From JAGXTF01 sp044224315 (GTDB taxonomy: Bacteria > Bacteroidota > Bacteroidia > NS11-12g > UBA955), in the NCBI GenBank assembly GCA_044224315.1, contig JBGAKR010000006.1:62001-126000 (forward strand): DNA of 64,000 nt. Reading direction: 5' to 3'. Below the pieces are notes generated by a model that saw only the letters and a list, made by a program, of their open reading frames with translations, was not told the DNA's origin and searched no databases. Positions 1-8,079 of the stretch are shown in pieces. The stretch's first letter is position 1. Each line of letters starts with the position of its first letter. A program made the translations under genes and the position numbers.

Positions 1-408
1 TTGTGATTCTGTGGCACTTTTTCCTGAGGTTGACATTAGTTTTTCTGTACTTTGAATATGATTTTGATTGAATTTTTTCAGGGCCTGGTCAAACCGCAAT
101 TGGCTAAATGGTTTCAACAAATAATCGATGGCATTTGCTTCGAATGCGCGCAATGCATATTCATCAAAGGCAGTGGAGAATATGACAGCTGGTGGATTTT
201 CAATTAATTCGAGCATTTCAAAGCCATTGATTTTAGGCATTTGAATATCCAAAAAAATCAAATCAGGTTTGTACTCCTGAATGGCTTTTAATCCTTCGAA
301 TCCATCATTGCATTCTGCAACTATATCAAAATCGGGCCAAGTTTGCAGGCATTCTTTTACCATGCTGCGGGCCAATATTTCATCATCGATAATTACTACT
401 TTTTTCAT
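1..408 (-). CDS. LytTR-type response regulator, C-terminus cut by window edge
   Basis: Only the N-terminal 136 residues are present; the frame runs off the window start. It is a CheY-like receiver: acidic pair D8/D9, phosphoacceptor D54 in FLDIQMP, and the switch lysine K99 in DYLLKPF. The DNA-binding part is missing, but the wording of the receiver (AxxAIDYLLKPF) is typical of Bacteroidota regulators with a LytTR domain. Its ATG overlaps the stop of the upstream sensor kinase by 4 bp (ATGA), so the two are translationally coupled partners. The regulator presumably acts on promoters for cell envelope genes; the target is not visible here. Confidence 0.9.
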   Translation of the reverse strand, partial: MKKVVIIDDEILARSMVKECLQTWPDFDIVAECNDGFEGLKAIQEYKPDLIFLDIQMPKINGFEMLELIENPPAVIFSTAFDEYALRAFEANAIDYLLKPFSQLRFDQALKKFNQNHIQSTEKLMSTSGKSATESQ

Positions 409-1436
409 GTATTTTGGGGAATTATTATAGCGGCTGAAAATATATTTTCAGTCATGGATATTTTTAACAAATCATTTCGGCCAAAAAGCAGATAAAGACG
501 GCGCCGTATGCTATCCAGGCCAAAACCAGTACCTTTATTGCTGGCTGCAGTATTGCGGTCGTATGGGTTAGAAACCACCAGTTTTAATGCCTGATTTTCG
601 CAACTAACCTGTATGGCAATTTCTACATCTTCAGTTACATCGTATAGGCCAAACTTAATTGCATTTTCTACCAGGGGTTGAAGCAATAATACCGGCATTT
701 TTAGGGATTCACAATCTTCGTCGGTTTCCCATTTTATATGTAATCGCGGAAAACGAACTTTTTCAATTTCGAGGTATAATTTTGTATGCAATAATTCTTC
801 CTGCAGGTCTACCATTTGGGCCGAATCACGTCGCAAGGTGCCGCGTAAAAATTCGGATAAATTTTGTACCATACTGCGTGCTTTGCCGGGTTCGGTGCCA
901 ATTAATGCATAAATACTGTTTAAAGAATTAAATAAAAAGTGGGGTTGCAACTGTTGTCTGATTGAATTTAATTCGGCATCTCTTGCCAGTTTTTGGGTTT
1001 CATTATAGCGTTCTTTTTGTTTGTATTCAAGCTCTCGTTGCCGGTTTAGCCAGGTAATTAATGCTACACAGGTAAGCACCAGATTGGCCATAAAAAACCG
1101 AATCCAAAATGTATTTTTCAAAAATGCGGCAAACTGTATGTCAGAACCAAGGAAAAACATGAGTGCAGGTTGCAGCAGTAGCAACCAGGCAAATGAGAAA
1201 ATCAGAATCCACAAAGCCAGCATCCATTCTTTGCCATCGGTAGGGCGGTAATAGCGGAGTATGATGGATAAAACCCAGGCTATCAGTGCCAGACTGCATG
1301 CAGTGGAAGCCGCAGCGATAAAGGGCAACCATGCATTTGCAAAACCGTATTGGTGTATTATACCCCATAATGAAAGCATGCCAATCAGGGCTGGCATGCA
1401 TACAAAGAGTATAAATCTTCCGGTTGTGCTTTTCAT
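405..1436 (-). CDS. LytS/YehU-type sensor histidine kinase
   Basis: A 343-aa inner-membrane kinase. Four hydrophobic segments lie near residues 8-27, 35-60, 71-97 and 110-130, followed by a short coiled linker and the His_kinase (PF06580) domain with phosphoacceptor H166 in LQPHFLFNSLN. The ATP-binding part has the N-box (PLVENAIKFG, N259) and a glycine-rich loop (GTGFGLDSI, about 302-309). There is no separate extracellular sensor domain, so the signal is probably read in the membrane. It overlaps both neighbours by 4 bp, with the LytTR regulator downstream and the 105-aa protein upstream. Confidence 0.93.
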   Translation of the reverse strand: MKSTTGRFILFVCMPALIGMLSLWGIIHQYGFANAWLPFIAAASTACSLALIAWVLSIILRYYRPTDGKEWMLALWILIFSFAWLLLLQPALMFFLGSDIQFAAFLKNTFWIRFFMANLVLTCVALITWLNRQRELEYKQKERYNETQKLARDAELNSIRQQLQPHFLFNSLNSIYALIGTEPGKARSMVQNLSEFLRGTLRRDSAQMVDLQEELLHTKLYLEIEKVRFPRLHIKWETDEDCESLKMPVLLLQPLVENAIKFGLYDVTEDVEIAIQVSCENQALKLVVSNPYDRNTAASNKGTGFGLDSIRRRLYLLFGRNDLLKISMTENIFSAAIIIPQNT

Positions 1437-1750
1437 GAAATTGTGCGAAGCGCGTTGGATTTAATCAGCAATTGTGGTTTTGTTTCGTGGCTGAATGTGC
1501 AAATTTCCGTTGCATTATTTTCAAGTTCTATTTCGCGAATATGTTTTAAGCCGTTAAATATCCAATGTATGGTTTCTTCATGCACATTTATAAATAATTC
1601 TTCCTGATTTTTGCCATGCTCAAGGGCTTTGTTTGTGGCCTCTATCAGATCCGCCGCAGGCAATAAAATCCAGTTTTCTTCAAAACTTGTACTTACGGCA
1701 TGACTGAGATTTCTGATTTCAAAAATCTGGCAGATGGTATACCAATGCAT
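1433..1750 (-). CDS. Unknown 105-aa protein of the LiaF-like/LytS operon
   Basis: A soluble, mildly acidic protein with no signal peptide or membrane segment. I do not recognise the family. The sequence suggests a small alpha/beta domain: a long helix around residues 30-47 (LLPAADLIEATNKALEHGK) and alternating hydrophobic stretches at 52-66 and 84-97. Its stop overlaps the kinase start by 4 bp (ATGA) and its start lies 10 bp after the LiaF-like gene, so it is transcribed and translated with the two-component system and could be an accessory to it. That role is inferred from position only. Confidence 0.75.
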   Translation of the reverse strand: MHWYTICQIFEIRNLSHAVSTSFEENWILLPAADLIEATNKALEHGKNQEELFINVHEETIHWIFNGLKHIREIELENNATEICTFSHETKPQLLIKSNALRTIS

Positions 1751-1760
1751 AAGTTTTTTT

Positions 1761-2537
1761 TTAAATATAGCTTTTAATTTCTATACCACCGAAAACCGCA
1801 TCGCCCTTGAGGATGAGTACTTTTTCTTCGCTTGTATTTTCGCTGTTTACCGGGCGTTTATCCGATACTCCGCCAAGTACTGCATTTACCTCAGATTTTA
1901 CTTTCCAGTTTGAAGGTACAGCCAGTTCAAGTCCACCAAAAATGGCACTTACTTCCAGCATTACAGTGCCTTGAATATCGGCTTGCGACAGATTTATTTC
2001 AGCCCCTCCAAACACACAATGCACGTTTCCACCTTTAAAATTTTTTGATATAATTTTTTTTTCAACGCCACCAAATATCGCATTCACACTTAATACATCA
2101 CCGGTGCTGTCATCAACACCCATATGCATGTTGTTTTTACAATGTTCAAAACGTTTGCGGCGTTTTTTTCTCCATGGGCTAAAAATCATTCCAATGCCCA
2201 AGAGAATTATAAATGCCGGCCAGAAAAACTGGCGAATATGTATTTCAGGATTAGCTTGCTGATACAGAAAAAATCCGCCTATAACCAGCATTATTAGTCC
2301 GCCGGGTTTTTGAAATCCATTTTTGCCCAAAACGAACAGACCAGCTAAAATCAGTATGGAAGGCCAGGTAAACAGCCACACAGGCATAATTACCCCCATT
2401 GCATGGGCTAACCACACCGCACCGCCGCCGATGAGGATAATGCCACCCCAAATGCGTCCACGTTTTTCGCGTTTTTCATAGTCTACATCGTCCCAGCAAT
2501 TTTCCCACTTTCTCTTTCCGTTGAATTGATCTTCCAT
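1761..2537 (-). CDS. LiaF-like membrane protein (LiaI/LiaF-type TM region plus LiaF C-terminal domain)
   Basis: A 258-aa protein with a short cytoplasmic N-terminus (charged, residues 1-27), about four hydrophobic segments between residues 28 and 118 (DUF5668/LiaI-LiaF type), a basic cluster (RKKRRKRF), and a beta-rich C-terminal half with repeated phrases of the form AIFGGVE / VFGGAEI / AIFGGLELAVPSNWKV / AVFGGIEI. These repeats are the signature of the LiaF C-terminal/DUF2154 beta-helix-like domain. In Bacillus, LiaF is the membrane inhibitor of the LiaRS cell-wall stress system. Being first in an operon with a kinase and regulator, the same kind of control is plausible. Confidence 0.85.
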   Translation of the reverse strand: MEDQFNGKRKWENCWDDVDYEKREKRGRIWGGIILIGGGAVWLAHAMGVIMPVWLFTWPSILILAGLFVLGKNGFQKPGGLIMLVIGGFFLYQQANPEIHIRQFFWPAFIILLGIGMIFSPWRKKRRKRFEHCKNNMHMGVDDSTGDVLSVNAIFGGVEKKIISKNFKGGNVHCVFGGAEINLSQADIQGTVMLEVSAIFGGLELAVPSNWKVKSEVNAVLGGVSDKRPVNSENTSEEKVLILKGDAVFGGIEIKSYI

Positions 2538-2589
2538 AGTTGTGTTGTTTTGTGATGCAAAATTGGCCCTGTATTGGCCATTGGGTATT

Positions 2590-2597
2590 CAAAAATA
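2590..2597 (-). promoter_or_regulatory. Possible -7 element for the LiaF-like operon
   Basis: On the minus strand this reads TATTTTTG, matching the Bacteroidota TAnnTTTG -7 motif, 53 bp before the ATG of the first gene of the operon. A clear -33 TTG is not present; a T-rich stretch lies at that distance. Weak support. Confidence 0.3.
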
Positions 2598-2667
2598 GGT
2601 GAATAAACGTAAAAAAGGCGGCGAATGACAGTATAGGGCTTATGAATAGTAATTGGGCGTTTTTCTG

Positions 2668-3402
2668 TTATAACACAGCTAAAAACTGTCGGGCCTTTTC
2701 AAGGTCTTCGGGAGTATCCACAGCCGGGCTTTGCCATTGGGTTTCGGCAACGGCAATGTGATATCCGTTTTCTAACCAGCGCAGTTGCTCCAGTTTTTCG
2801 GCATTTTCAAGTATGGAGGGGGCCAGGTCGGCTATTTCAAACAATGCTTTCTTGCGGTAGGCATACATGCCCAGGTGCCTGAAATACTGAATCCCAGAAT
2901 CGTTGTTTCGGTTAAACGGAATAGGGCTTCGGCTAAAGTATAATGCCTTTTGGTAAACATCGCAAACTACCTTTACCTGATTTGGATCTGCAATATCTGA
3001 CAGGCTGGTAATTTCTTTTTTAAGGGTGGCAATTTGTACGGATTCATCCTTGAAAAGTTCTATCAATGCCAATACTTGTTCGGGTTTGATAAAGGGTTCA
3101 TCGCCCTGGATATTTACAATAATTTCGGCATCCGATCCGCTGTTGGCATAGGCCTCACAACACCGGTCGGTACCACTGGGATGCTGATTGCTGGTATATA
3201 CCGCCTGCCCAAAGTTGGCCACATGGTTGTATATACGCGCATCATCGGTAGCAACAATTACTTCACTGGCAAACGGTACCGCTTTAGCCACCTCGTACAC
3301 CCGTTGAATCATGGATTTACCTCCAATTTCAGCCAGGGGCTTACCAGGGAAACGCGTACTTTCATACCTTGCGGGAATAATGATGCAAAAACGAGGCTGC
3401 AT
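2668..3402 (-). CDS. kdsB: 3-deoxy-manno-octulosonate cytidylyltransferase (CMP-Kdo synthetase)
   Basis: A 244-aa cytosolic enzyme that activates Kdo with CTP to CMP-Kdo for lipopolysaccharide inner core synthesis. The N-terminus has the nucleotide-binding signature IIPARYESTRFPGKPL (residues 8-23), followed by the GGKSMIQRVYE stretch, the metal/CTP loop NIQGDEPF (about 97-104), and SPIPFNR with HLGMYAYRK later. Length matches the family (about 245-250). It stands alone, with no other Kdo genes next to it. Confidence 0.95.
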   Translation of the reverse strand: MQPRFCIIIPARYESTRFPGKPLAEIGGKSMIQRVYEVAKAVPFASEVIVATDDARIYNHVANFGQAVYTSNQHPSGTDRCCEAYANSGSDAEIIVNIQGDEPFIKPEQVLALIELFKDESVQIATLKKEITSLSDIADPNQVKVVCDVYQKALYFSRSPIPFNRNNDSGIQYFRHLGMYAYRKKALFEIADLAPSILENAEKLEQLRWLENGYHIAVAETQWQSPAVDTPEDLEKARQFLAVL

Positions 3403-3451
3403 GGGGCAAATATAAATATACTAATTTGTATTGCACCAATCTATCTGGAGC

Positions 3452-4186
3452 TTAAAATTCCGGACATCCCATACTGCGCCGGTGATACTTTACTTTCTTT
3501 TTAAAGGGATTCCATTTGCGCTTTTTGTGTTTGGATGAATTTATTGCCGAAGAATTTTTACTCTTTTCGGGGAGTGTGGTTTCATAAAATGGAATAGCCC
3601 GGTTAAAAAATGCAAATAATTCATTTTTTAAAACATCCTCTTCATATTGTACGCGTTTATCTTCACTTAGAATGGTAATATGCACCTGATTTGGAAAATT
3701 AAAAGAATCGAGGTTGATATTGTATTTACCTTGTTTATCGGTTTGAAAAACCAACAGGATTTCACTTCCTGCACTTATCGTAATTGTGGCATTTGCTGCG
3801 GGTTTTTTAGTATTTTCCAATAAAATTAATCCTTTAATTTTAAAATCGGAATTTTGAGAAAACGCAGGTGTATTTTCTGATTTATTTGCTTGTGCCTGAA
3901 CGGTTTGCATAGAAAAAACACCAGCAATAACAACCGCAGCATATCTTAAAGCAGGTTTTATCCAGGCACCGATTCCACGCGATTGCTGGATTTGTTTTTC
4001 GGTAAAATATCCGCAAACATGAGAAGGTTTTTGTTTAAAATAATCCAGCAACTGGGCTTCAGAATAATGCGTAAAATCAATTACAAATTTACCACAGGCA
4101 TTGCAATGGCGCTTATCATTTCCGGCTTCCAGTTCATTCCAATCATAAGCGCAAGGGTGGTTTAACTTCAAATTCATACCTTTCAT
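3452..4186 (-). CDS. Membrane protein with N-terminal Cys motif and carboxypeptidase-regulatory-like domain
   Basis: A 244-aa protein. Residues 1-65 hold four cysteines in a pattern suited to metal binding (C12, C28-x2-C31, C58) with the phrase CGKFVIDFTHYSE, a domain seen at the N-terminus of many uncharacterised Bacteroidota proteins. One membrane segment follows (about residues 80-98), then a periplasmic beta-sandwich like the CarboxypepD_reg domain of SusC proteins (IKGLILLENTKKPAANATI, about 117-180). The C-terminus is very basic (KHKKRKWNPFKKK). Function unknown. ATG at residue 4 is an equally good start. Confidence 0.75.
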   Translation of the reverse strand: MKGMNLKLNHPCAYDWNELEAGNDKRHCNACGKFVIDFTHYSEAQLLDYFKQKPSHVCGYFTEKQIQQSRGIGAWIKPALRYAAVVIAGVFSMQTVQAQANKSENTPAFSQNSDFKIKGLILLENTKKPAANATITISAGSEILLVFQTDKQGKYNINLDSFNFPNQVHITILSEDKRVQYEEDVLKNELFAFFNRAIPFYETTLPEKSKNSSAINSSKHKKRKWNPFKKKVKYHRRSMGCPEF

Positions 4187-4219
4187 AATGATACGAATTT
4201 AAATAAATTTTTGTAAAAA

Positions 4220-4234
4220 CCAAATTTAATTTGG
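4220..4234 (-). terminator. Possible terminator after alkaline phosphatase
   Basis: CCAAAT-tta-ATTTGG forms a 6-bp stem just past the stop of the phosphatase; on the minus strand it is followed by TTTTT and more T-rich sequence. The stem is short and AT-rich. Confidence 0.4.
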
Positions 4235-4237
4235 ATT

Positions 4238-5293
4238 TTATAATCCCATCAATCGCCTCATTTTTTCATAGATTTCGGTATTCTGATACACACCGGTAAA
4301 TTGCTCGGCACCAGGTCCAAAACTATACACCGGCACAGGTTCTGCGGTATGATGGTGGGTGCTGAAATTTACCTCGGCTTTTTTATGGGTACTGTCATAT
4401 CCCGTAAGCGTAAGCCCTCCGCATTCATGGTCGGCCGTAATAATTACCAGGGTATTTCCATCTTTTTTGGCCCATTCCAAAACGGCTAAGGCGGTGCGAT
4501 CGAAATCCAGGGCTTCCTGTACAACATAATCACTGTCATTGTAGTGCCCGCCCCAATCAATCTGACTGCCTTCTATCATTAAAAAAAATCCTTTTTTATT
4601 GGCAGATAATTCGTTGATTGCATGCATACTGCCCGCTTTTAAAACATCGCCACGACCGTTCATATAGCTGGCCGGAACCGAATCGGTATTATAAAAACAA
4701 ACCTGTTTTTTTGCATGGTTATTTTGCATAGCCTCAGTACCGATGGATACTTGATAACCGGCTTTGCGCAAGGCAGTGCTATCGTAATAAGGAAAACCAC
4801 CGCCTACTAAAATATTCATGTTGCTTTTATATAAATCGGCAGCAATTTGGGGGTACATTTCGCGGCTGGGTTGGTGGGCGTAAAATGCCGCAGGTGTGGC
4901 GTGGGGCAGTTCGCAGGTAACTACAACACCGGTAGATTTTCCTTTTTTTTCTGCAGTTTCGGTAATGGTTTCCAATGCCACCGAATCTGGTCCCATTCCC
5001 AGCATACCATTTTTGGTTTTTTTACCGGTTGAAAATGCATTGGCCCCTGCAGCGCTATCGGTGATAAAATCGTCTGCACTGGCAGTAATGCTGAGTCCCA
5101 CAAACTGAATCCATTGATAGATACTCAGGGTATTTCCATTGGCAGCATATGCGGCATATAAATGGGCCAGTCCGGTACCATCGCAAATCATCAGTATTAC
5201 GTTCTTGGGTTTTTTACCGGGTTTTATAGGGTTTGCCAGCAGATTTACAGCCGTAAAAATTGTGGTCCAGATAAGTAGAAAGGTTCTTTTCAC
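4238..5293 (-). CDS. Alkaline phosphatase (PhoA family)
   Basis: A 351-aa secreted metalloenzyme with a signal peptide (residues 1-21). It hydrolyses phosphomonoesters in the periplasm or outside. Visible active-site elements are the metal ligand D38 in MICDGTG, nucleophile S80 in TDSAAGANAFSTG, the E/D cluster around EGSQIDWGGH, and the metal-binding TADHECGGL and HHHTAEPVP motifs towards the C-terminus. It is shorter than E. coli PhoA (471 aa) but similar to the compact forms common in Bacteroidota. It is probably monocistronic, with a possible hairpin terminator just after the stop. Confidence 0.93.
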   Translation of the reverse strand: MKRTFLLIWTTIFTAVNLLANPIKPGKKPKNVILMICDGTGLAHLYAAYAANGNTLSIYQWIQFVGLSITASADDFITDSAAGANAFSTGKKTKNGMLGMGPDSVALETITETAEKKGKSTGVVVTCELPHATPAAFYAHQPSREMYPQIAADLYKSNMNILVGGGFPYYDSTALRKAGYQVSIGTEAMQNNHAKKQVCFYNTDSVPASYMNGRGDVLKAGSMHAINELSANKKGFFLMIEGSQIDWGGHYNDSDYVVQEALDFDRTALAVLEWAKKDGNTLVIITADHECGGLTLTGYDSTHKKAEVNFSTHHHTAEPVPVYSFGPGAEQFTGVYQNTEIYEKMRRLMGL

Positions 5294-5348
5294 AGAGCAA
5301 ATGTAAGAGAGTTAAATTAATTGCATAATAAATAAAATTAAAATTAAA

Positions 5349-5382
5349 AATAAGACGGAATGATTTTTCAATCCGTCTTATT
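5349..5382 (-). terminator. Intrinsic terminator of the ArsR/AHSA1/DUF998 operon
   Basis: An 11-bp perfect stem, AATAAGACGGA paired with TCCGTCTTATT, with a 12-nt loop, begins 12 bp beyond the DUF998 stop. Read on the minus strand it is followed by TTTTTAATTTTAATTTT, a suitable U-tract. Confidence 0.8.
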
Positions 5383-5393
5383 ATGTTCAGAGG

Positions 5394-6044
5394 TTATTGA
5401 TTCAGTATCAATTCTATCGCAAGCACCACCGACCATGCAATGTATGTAAGTACCAGCAAGCGGTTTGCGTACCCTGCATAGGCTTTAACTCCCGGTGGAA
5501 GTGTTGTTGGTGGTTCTGCCCCGGGCCCCATTTCTATGCCCGATTTTTTAAATGATTGCATCATCAGAATCATGCTCACGGCCATTAATATTACACTTAT
5601 CCAGGTAGCATGCGCAAAACCGGTTAGGGTGGAAGCAGAATTTGAAAACAGCGGTACATTTTTTATTTGATAACTCACCAATACTGCACCCATGGGTAGG
5701 GTAGGTACACCCAGCATAAATGAGAGTCCGTGCAATTTGTGTTTGATATCAAACAGGCCTCCCATGATGGCGCCAATCCCCGATATGAGAATTAAAATAG
5801 CACCGGTAATGGCCCAAAAACCTTGGGTAATTTGCATGGCAAACAGGCCCGCACCCAGGGTAGATATACCCCATAGAATAAAAAACAGGGTAAGTATCCG
5901 TTTGTTTTTTCCGTATGCATATTCGCTGATCATGCGCCAGGAGGGGTTGAATTCCGGGCTCAGTGCATGCAGTAGAATCATGCAGAGAATGGCCAACGCA
6001 GCACAGAGCAGGGTAATATTTGATAGAATTTCGGTGATTTGCAT
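5394..6044 (-). CDS. DUF998 family integral membrane protein
   Basis: A 216-aa protein with about six hydrophobic helices and the DUF998 hallmarks: SPEFNPSWRMISEYAYG after the first helix, and a DIKHKLHGLSF loop in the middle. Function of the family is not established. I chose the ATG at 6044 (MQITEILSNIT) because the sequence upstream in this frame is the out-of-frame tail of the SRPBCC gene. The start lies 5 bp from the end of that gene. It is last in the ArsR-AHSA1-DUF998 operon and is followed at once by a strong hairpin terminator. Confidence 0.85.
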   Translation of the reverse strand: MQITEILSNITLLCAALAILCMILLHALSPEFNPSWRMISEYAYGKNKRILTLFFILWGISTLGAGLFAMQITQGFWAITGAILILISGIGAIMGGLFDIKHKLHGLSFMLGVPTLPMGAVLVSYQIKNVPLFSNSASTLTGFAHATWISVILMAVSMILMMQSFKKSGIEMGPGAEPPTTLPPGVKAYAGYANRLLVLTYIAWSVVLAIELILNQ

Positions 6045-6048
6045 GGCA

Positions 6049-6491
6049 TTAAATTTTGCCTTGTTCAAATAATGCATCAAGCTGATCCATGCACATGGTA
6101 ATGCCCTGCTCCATTCCCATTTCAATTACCTTCATTAAATCTTCCTCACTGGGATAGGTCATGGTCCATTCTACCAGGGTACCATTGGCATTGGTTGTAA
6201 AACTATTTCAAGATCGTAGTATTTTTCTATTTCAATGGCCAGGTATTTGGTTTTTCCCCAGTGTTTATTTCCTTCGGGATCTACCATGGCATAGAGCCAA
6301 TATCCGCCTACCCGAAAATCCATTTCTTTGGTTTCTGCCCGAAAAGGCCCCGGAGCCCACCATTGCGATAAAAATTCGCTTTGGGTAAATGCTTTCCAAA
6401 CCGTTTGAACAGGGTAATTAAACTGGCGGCTTACTACCAGGGTGTGATTGGTTAAATCTTTTGCAATCTGGGTTTTGTTTTGTGTTTGCAT
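6049..6491 (-). pseudogene. AHSA1/SRPBCC-domain protein, frame broken by an internal loss
   Basis: The first frame (6491 to 6171) encodes a normal START-like/AHSA1 beginning: FNYPVQTVWKAFTQ, QWWAPGPFRAETKEMDFRVGG and HWGKTKYLAIEIEKYYD, then ends early. The proper family ending, NSFTTNANGTLVEWTMTYPS followed by EEDLMKVIEMGMEQGITM, is in another frame and runs to a stop at 6049. Between the two, roughly 20 residues usual in this family (the FCDExG-type stretch) are absent. So an out-of-frame deletion has occurred near 6193-6205, or the assembly is faulty there. The partner of an ArsR regulator in the same operon is typically such a protein. Confidence 0.8.
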
Positions 6492-6503
6492 ATTCTATAG
6501 TGT

Positions 6504-6836
6504 TTAGGATTTTTTTTCATCGTTTTGCATTTTTTCCAGCAGGTTGTCCAATTGGTTAAATCGGTTTTCCCAAATCAGGCGGAATTGTTCAAGCCAGGCA
6601 TCTACTATTTTCATTTTTTCGGCATTAAAGTGATAATAAATTTCTCGTCCTGCGGTTTCCTGCCGCACCAATTCGCACTCACTCAGTATCTTAATATGTT
6701 TGGATACCGCTTGACGGCTGGTTTCAAAATGTTCGGCAAGGGCATTGGGGGTCATAGCATGTAAAGCAATCAAGCTAAGAATGGCCCTGCGTGTGGGGTC
6801 GGCAATGGCCTGAAATACATCTCTGCGGGTTTCCAT
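6504..6836 (-). CDS. ArsR-family winged-helix transcriptional repressor
   Basis: A 110-aa DNA-binding protein. The N-terminus has the ArsR signature FQAIADPTRRAILSLIA; the recognition helix is in TPNALAEHFETSRQAVSKHI (residues 29-48), followed by a beta-wing (VRQETAGREIYYHF). There are no metal-binding cysteines (no ELCVCDL), so it belongs to the non-metal YndB/SdpR-like group that is usually paired with AHSA1 proteins, as here. It is first in the operon and its own promoter carries a duplicated 16-bp operator, indicating autoregulation. Confidence 0.93.
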   Translation of the reverse strand: METRRDVFQAIADPTRRAILSLIALHAMTPNALAEHFETSRQAVSKHIKILSECELVRQETAGREIYYHFNAEKMKIVDAWLEQFRLIWENRFNQLDNLLEKMQNDEKKS

Positions 6837-6846
6837 CTTCTGTTGT

Positions 6847-6888
6847 GCAATTATCTGGTTGCAAATATATATGCAATTATCTGGTTGC
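6847..6888 (-). promoter_or_regulatory. Duplicated ArsR operator
   Basis: The 16-bp sequence GCAATTATCTGGTTGC occurs twice as an exact direct repeat, at 6847-6862 and 6873-6888 (26 bp apart, on the same face about 2.5 helical turns along). Each copy has GCAA...TTGC arms, an inverted repeat suited to a dimeric winged-helix repressor. It begins 10 bp before the ArsR start codon and flanks the -7 element. Confidence 0.8.
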
Positions 6889-6892
6889 GCAA
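6862..6892 (-). promoter_or_regulatory. Bacteroidota-type promoter of the arsR operon
   Basis: On the minus strand there is TATATTTG (6862-6869; TAnnTTTG -7 motif) and TTG (6890-6892) 20 nt upstream, close to the usual -33/-7 spacing. One operator copy fills the spacer and the other overlaps the end of the -7 element and the start site, so repressor binding would block RNA polymerase. Confidence 0.7.
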
Positions 6893-6976
6893 GTAATTTT
6901 GAAATTTTTTTAAAATTTCACTAACATTTACTGAAAGAATACGAATAGGACTTCAAATACCTAAAGTACATTTATT

Positions 6977-7393
6977 ATGTTATTAAAAAACACACTTCAA
7001 AAATGCAAACCCCTGGCCGTAGCGCTAATGGTATGCCTTACGTTGGCTGTAACTTCCTGCGAAAAAGAGGATGACAGTAAAAACAACAACACTACAAGTA
7101 AAAAGGATTCTTCCTATTTTCTTACAGAAATCGACACTATGTACCACGATACAATCTATTTCCATGAAGGATATTGGGATACCGCCGGAATATATGATTC
7201 GGTGGTATTTGACTATGTGTATACCGATACAGCCAATGGATTCAGGTATCATTCTCGCACCCACAATTACTACTATTGGAATAGCAGCACCCCACCACGC
7301 GCCGGTGTTGATAGCCCTAAATTTATTAAAAGCTATACCGAAAGTAAATATTACTATTGGGATTATAGAATAATGAACTGGCGGAAAGATTAA
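6977..7393 (+). CDS. Small Tyr-rich lipoprotein, unknown function
   Basis: 138 aa. The N-terminus is a lipoprotein signal (basic start, hydrophobic 13-26, lipobox LAVTSC with lipidated C28), followed by an acidic/Asn-rich linker (EKEDDSKNNNTTSKKDSS). The mature part has many Tyr, Asp and Trp residues, with repeated YYY/YYW phrases (HNYYYWN, SKYYYWDYRIMNW). No family recognised. Probably exported to the outer membrane; the acidic residues right after the Cys resemble the lipoprotein export signal reported for Bacteroidota surface lipoproteins. Confidence 0.7.
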   Translation: MLLKNTLQKCKPLAVALMVCLTLAVTSCEKEDDSKNNNTTSKKDSSYFLTEIDTMYHDTIYFHEGYWDTAGIYDSVVFDYVYTDTANGFRYHSRTHNYYYWNSSTPPRAGVDSPKFIKSYTESKYYYWDYRIMNWRKD

Positions 7394-7524
7394 TAAAAAA
7401 ATTAAATTATACAGTATAAATCAGATTGAATTTTAAATAGTAGAGAGCATTTCGGTTTTTCGGGCTGTGGACCTTGCCAAAACAATTGTAAATTTGGCGG
7501 GTTCATGGCCTGATTGGCTTAAAT

Positions 7525-8079
7525 ATGGATAATATTGAACAACTCATAAAACAGTGTATTGAGGGCAAAAAAAGTGCCCAGGAACAGCTGTTTAAATTGT
7601 ATTATCCATATGTTTTCAAAATCAGTTTTAGTTGGTTGCAAAACAAAGAAAATGCCGAAGATGCCTCATTGATTGCCATACATGCAATATTTAATGCGCT
7701 TGCGACTTATAAATCTGCCATCAACGAATTTAAGCCCTGGGTGCGCCGGATAGCTATAAATACCAGCATTACCTGGATGCGAAAACACAACCGACATCAA
7801 TACCATGAAGTGTTTGACAATCAGGAAAATTTGGCGGTAAGTGAAAGAGATGCCGGGGTAGAATACGATGCTAAAATTATAATTCAATGGGTAGAAAATT
7901 TGCGCTGGCCCCATAGAGAAATACTTAAACTACATGCCCTGGAAGGCTTTTCGCATGCCGAAATAGCTGAAATTCTGCAAATATCGGTGCCATACTCTAG
8001 GGTTTGTTTGCACGAAGCCCGCAAAAAACTTGAAAATTATTTATACCCAAATCCACTAACCAATCCATTAAAACCATGA
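7525..8079 (+). CDS. ECF-type RNA polymerase sigma factor
   Basis: 184 aa with both sigma domains: region 2 near residues 22-90 (LFKLYYPYVFKISFSWLQN, AEDASLIAIHAIFNAL, FKPWVRRIAINTSITWMRK) and region 4 near 125-172 (LRWPHREILKLHALEGFSHA then EIAEILQISVPYSRVCLHEA). The last codons overlap the next gene by 4 bp (ATGA), so the partner downstream is produced together with it and is its likely anti-sigma factor. Confidence 0.93.
   Translation: MDNIEQLIKQCIEGKKSAQEQLFKLYYPYVFKISFSWLQNKENAEDASLIAIHAIFNALATYKSAINEFKPWVRRIAINTSITWMRKHNRHQYHEVFDNQENLAVSERDAGVEYDAKIIIQWVENLRWPHREILKLHALEGFSHAEIAEILQISVPYSRVCLHEARKKLENYLYPNPLTNPLKP

Noticed and set aside
7489..7496. TAAATTTG as promoter of the sigma gene at 7525
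   Set aside because: The motif fits, but no TTG lies at the proper distance (nearest 12 bp), so support is insufficient.
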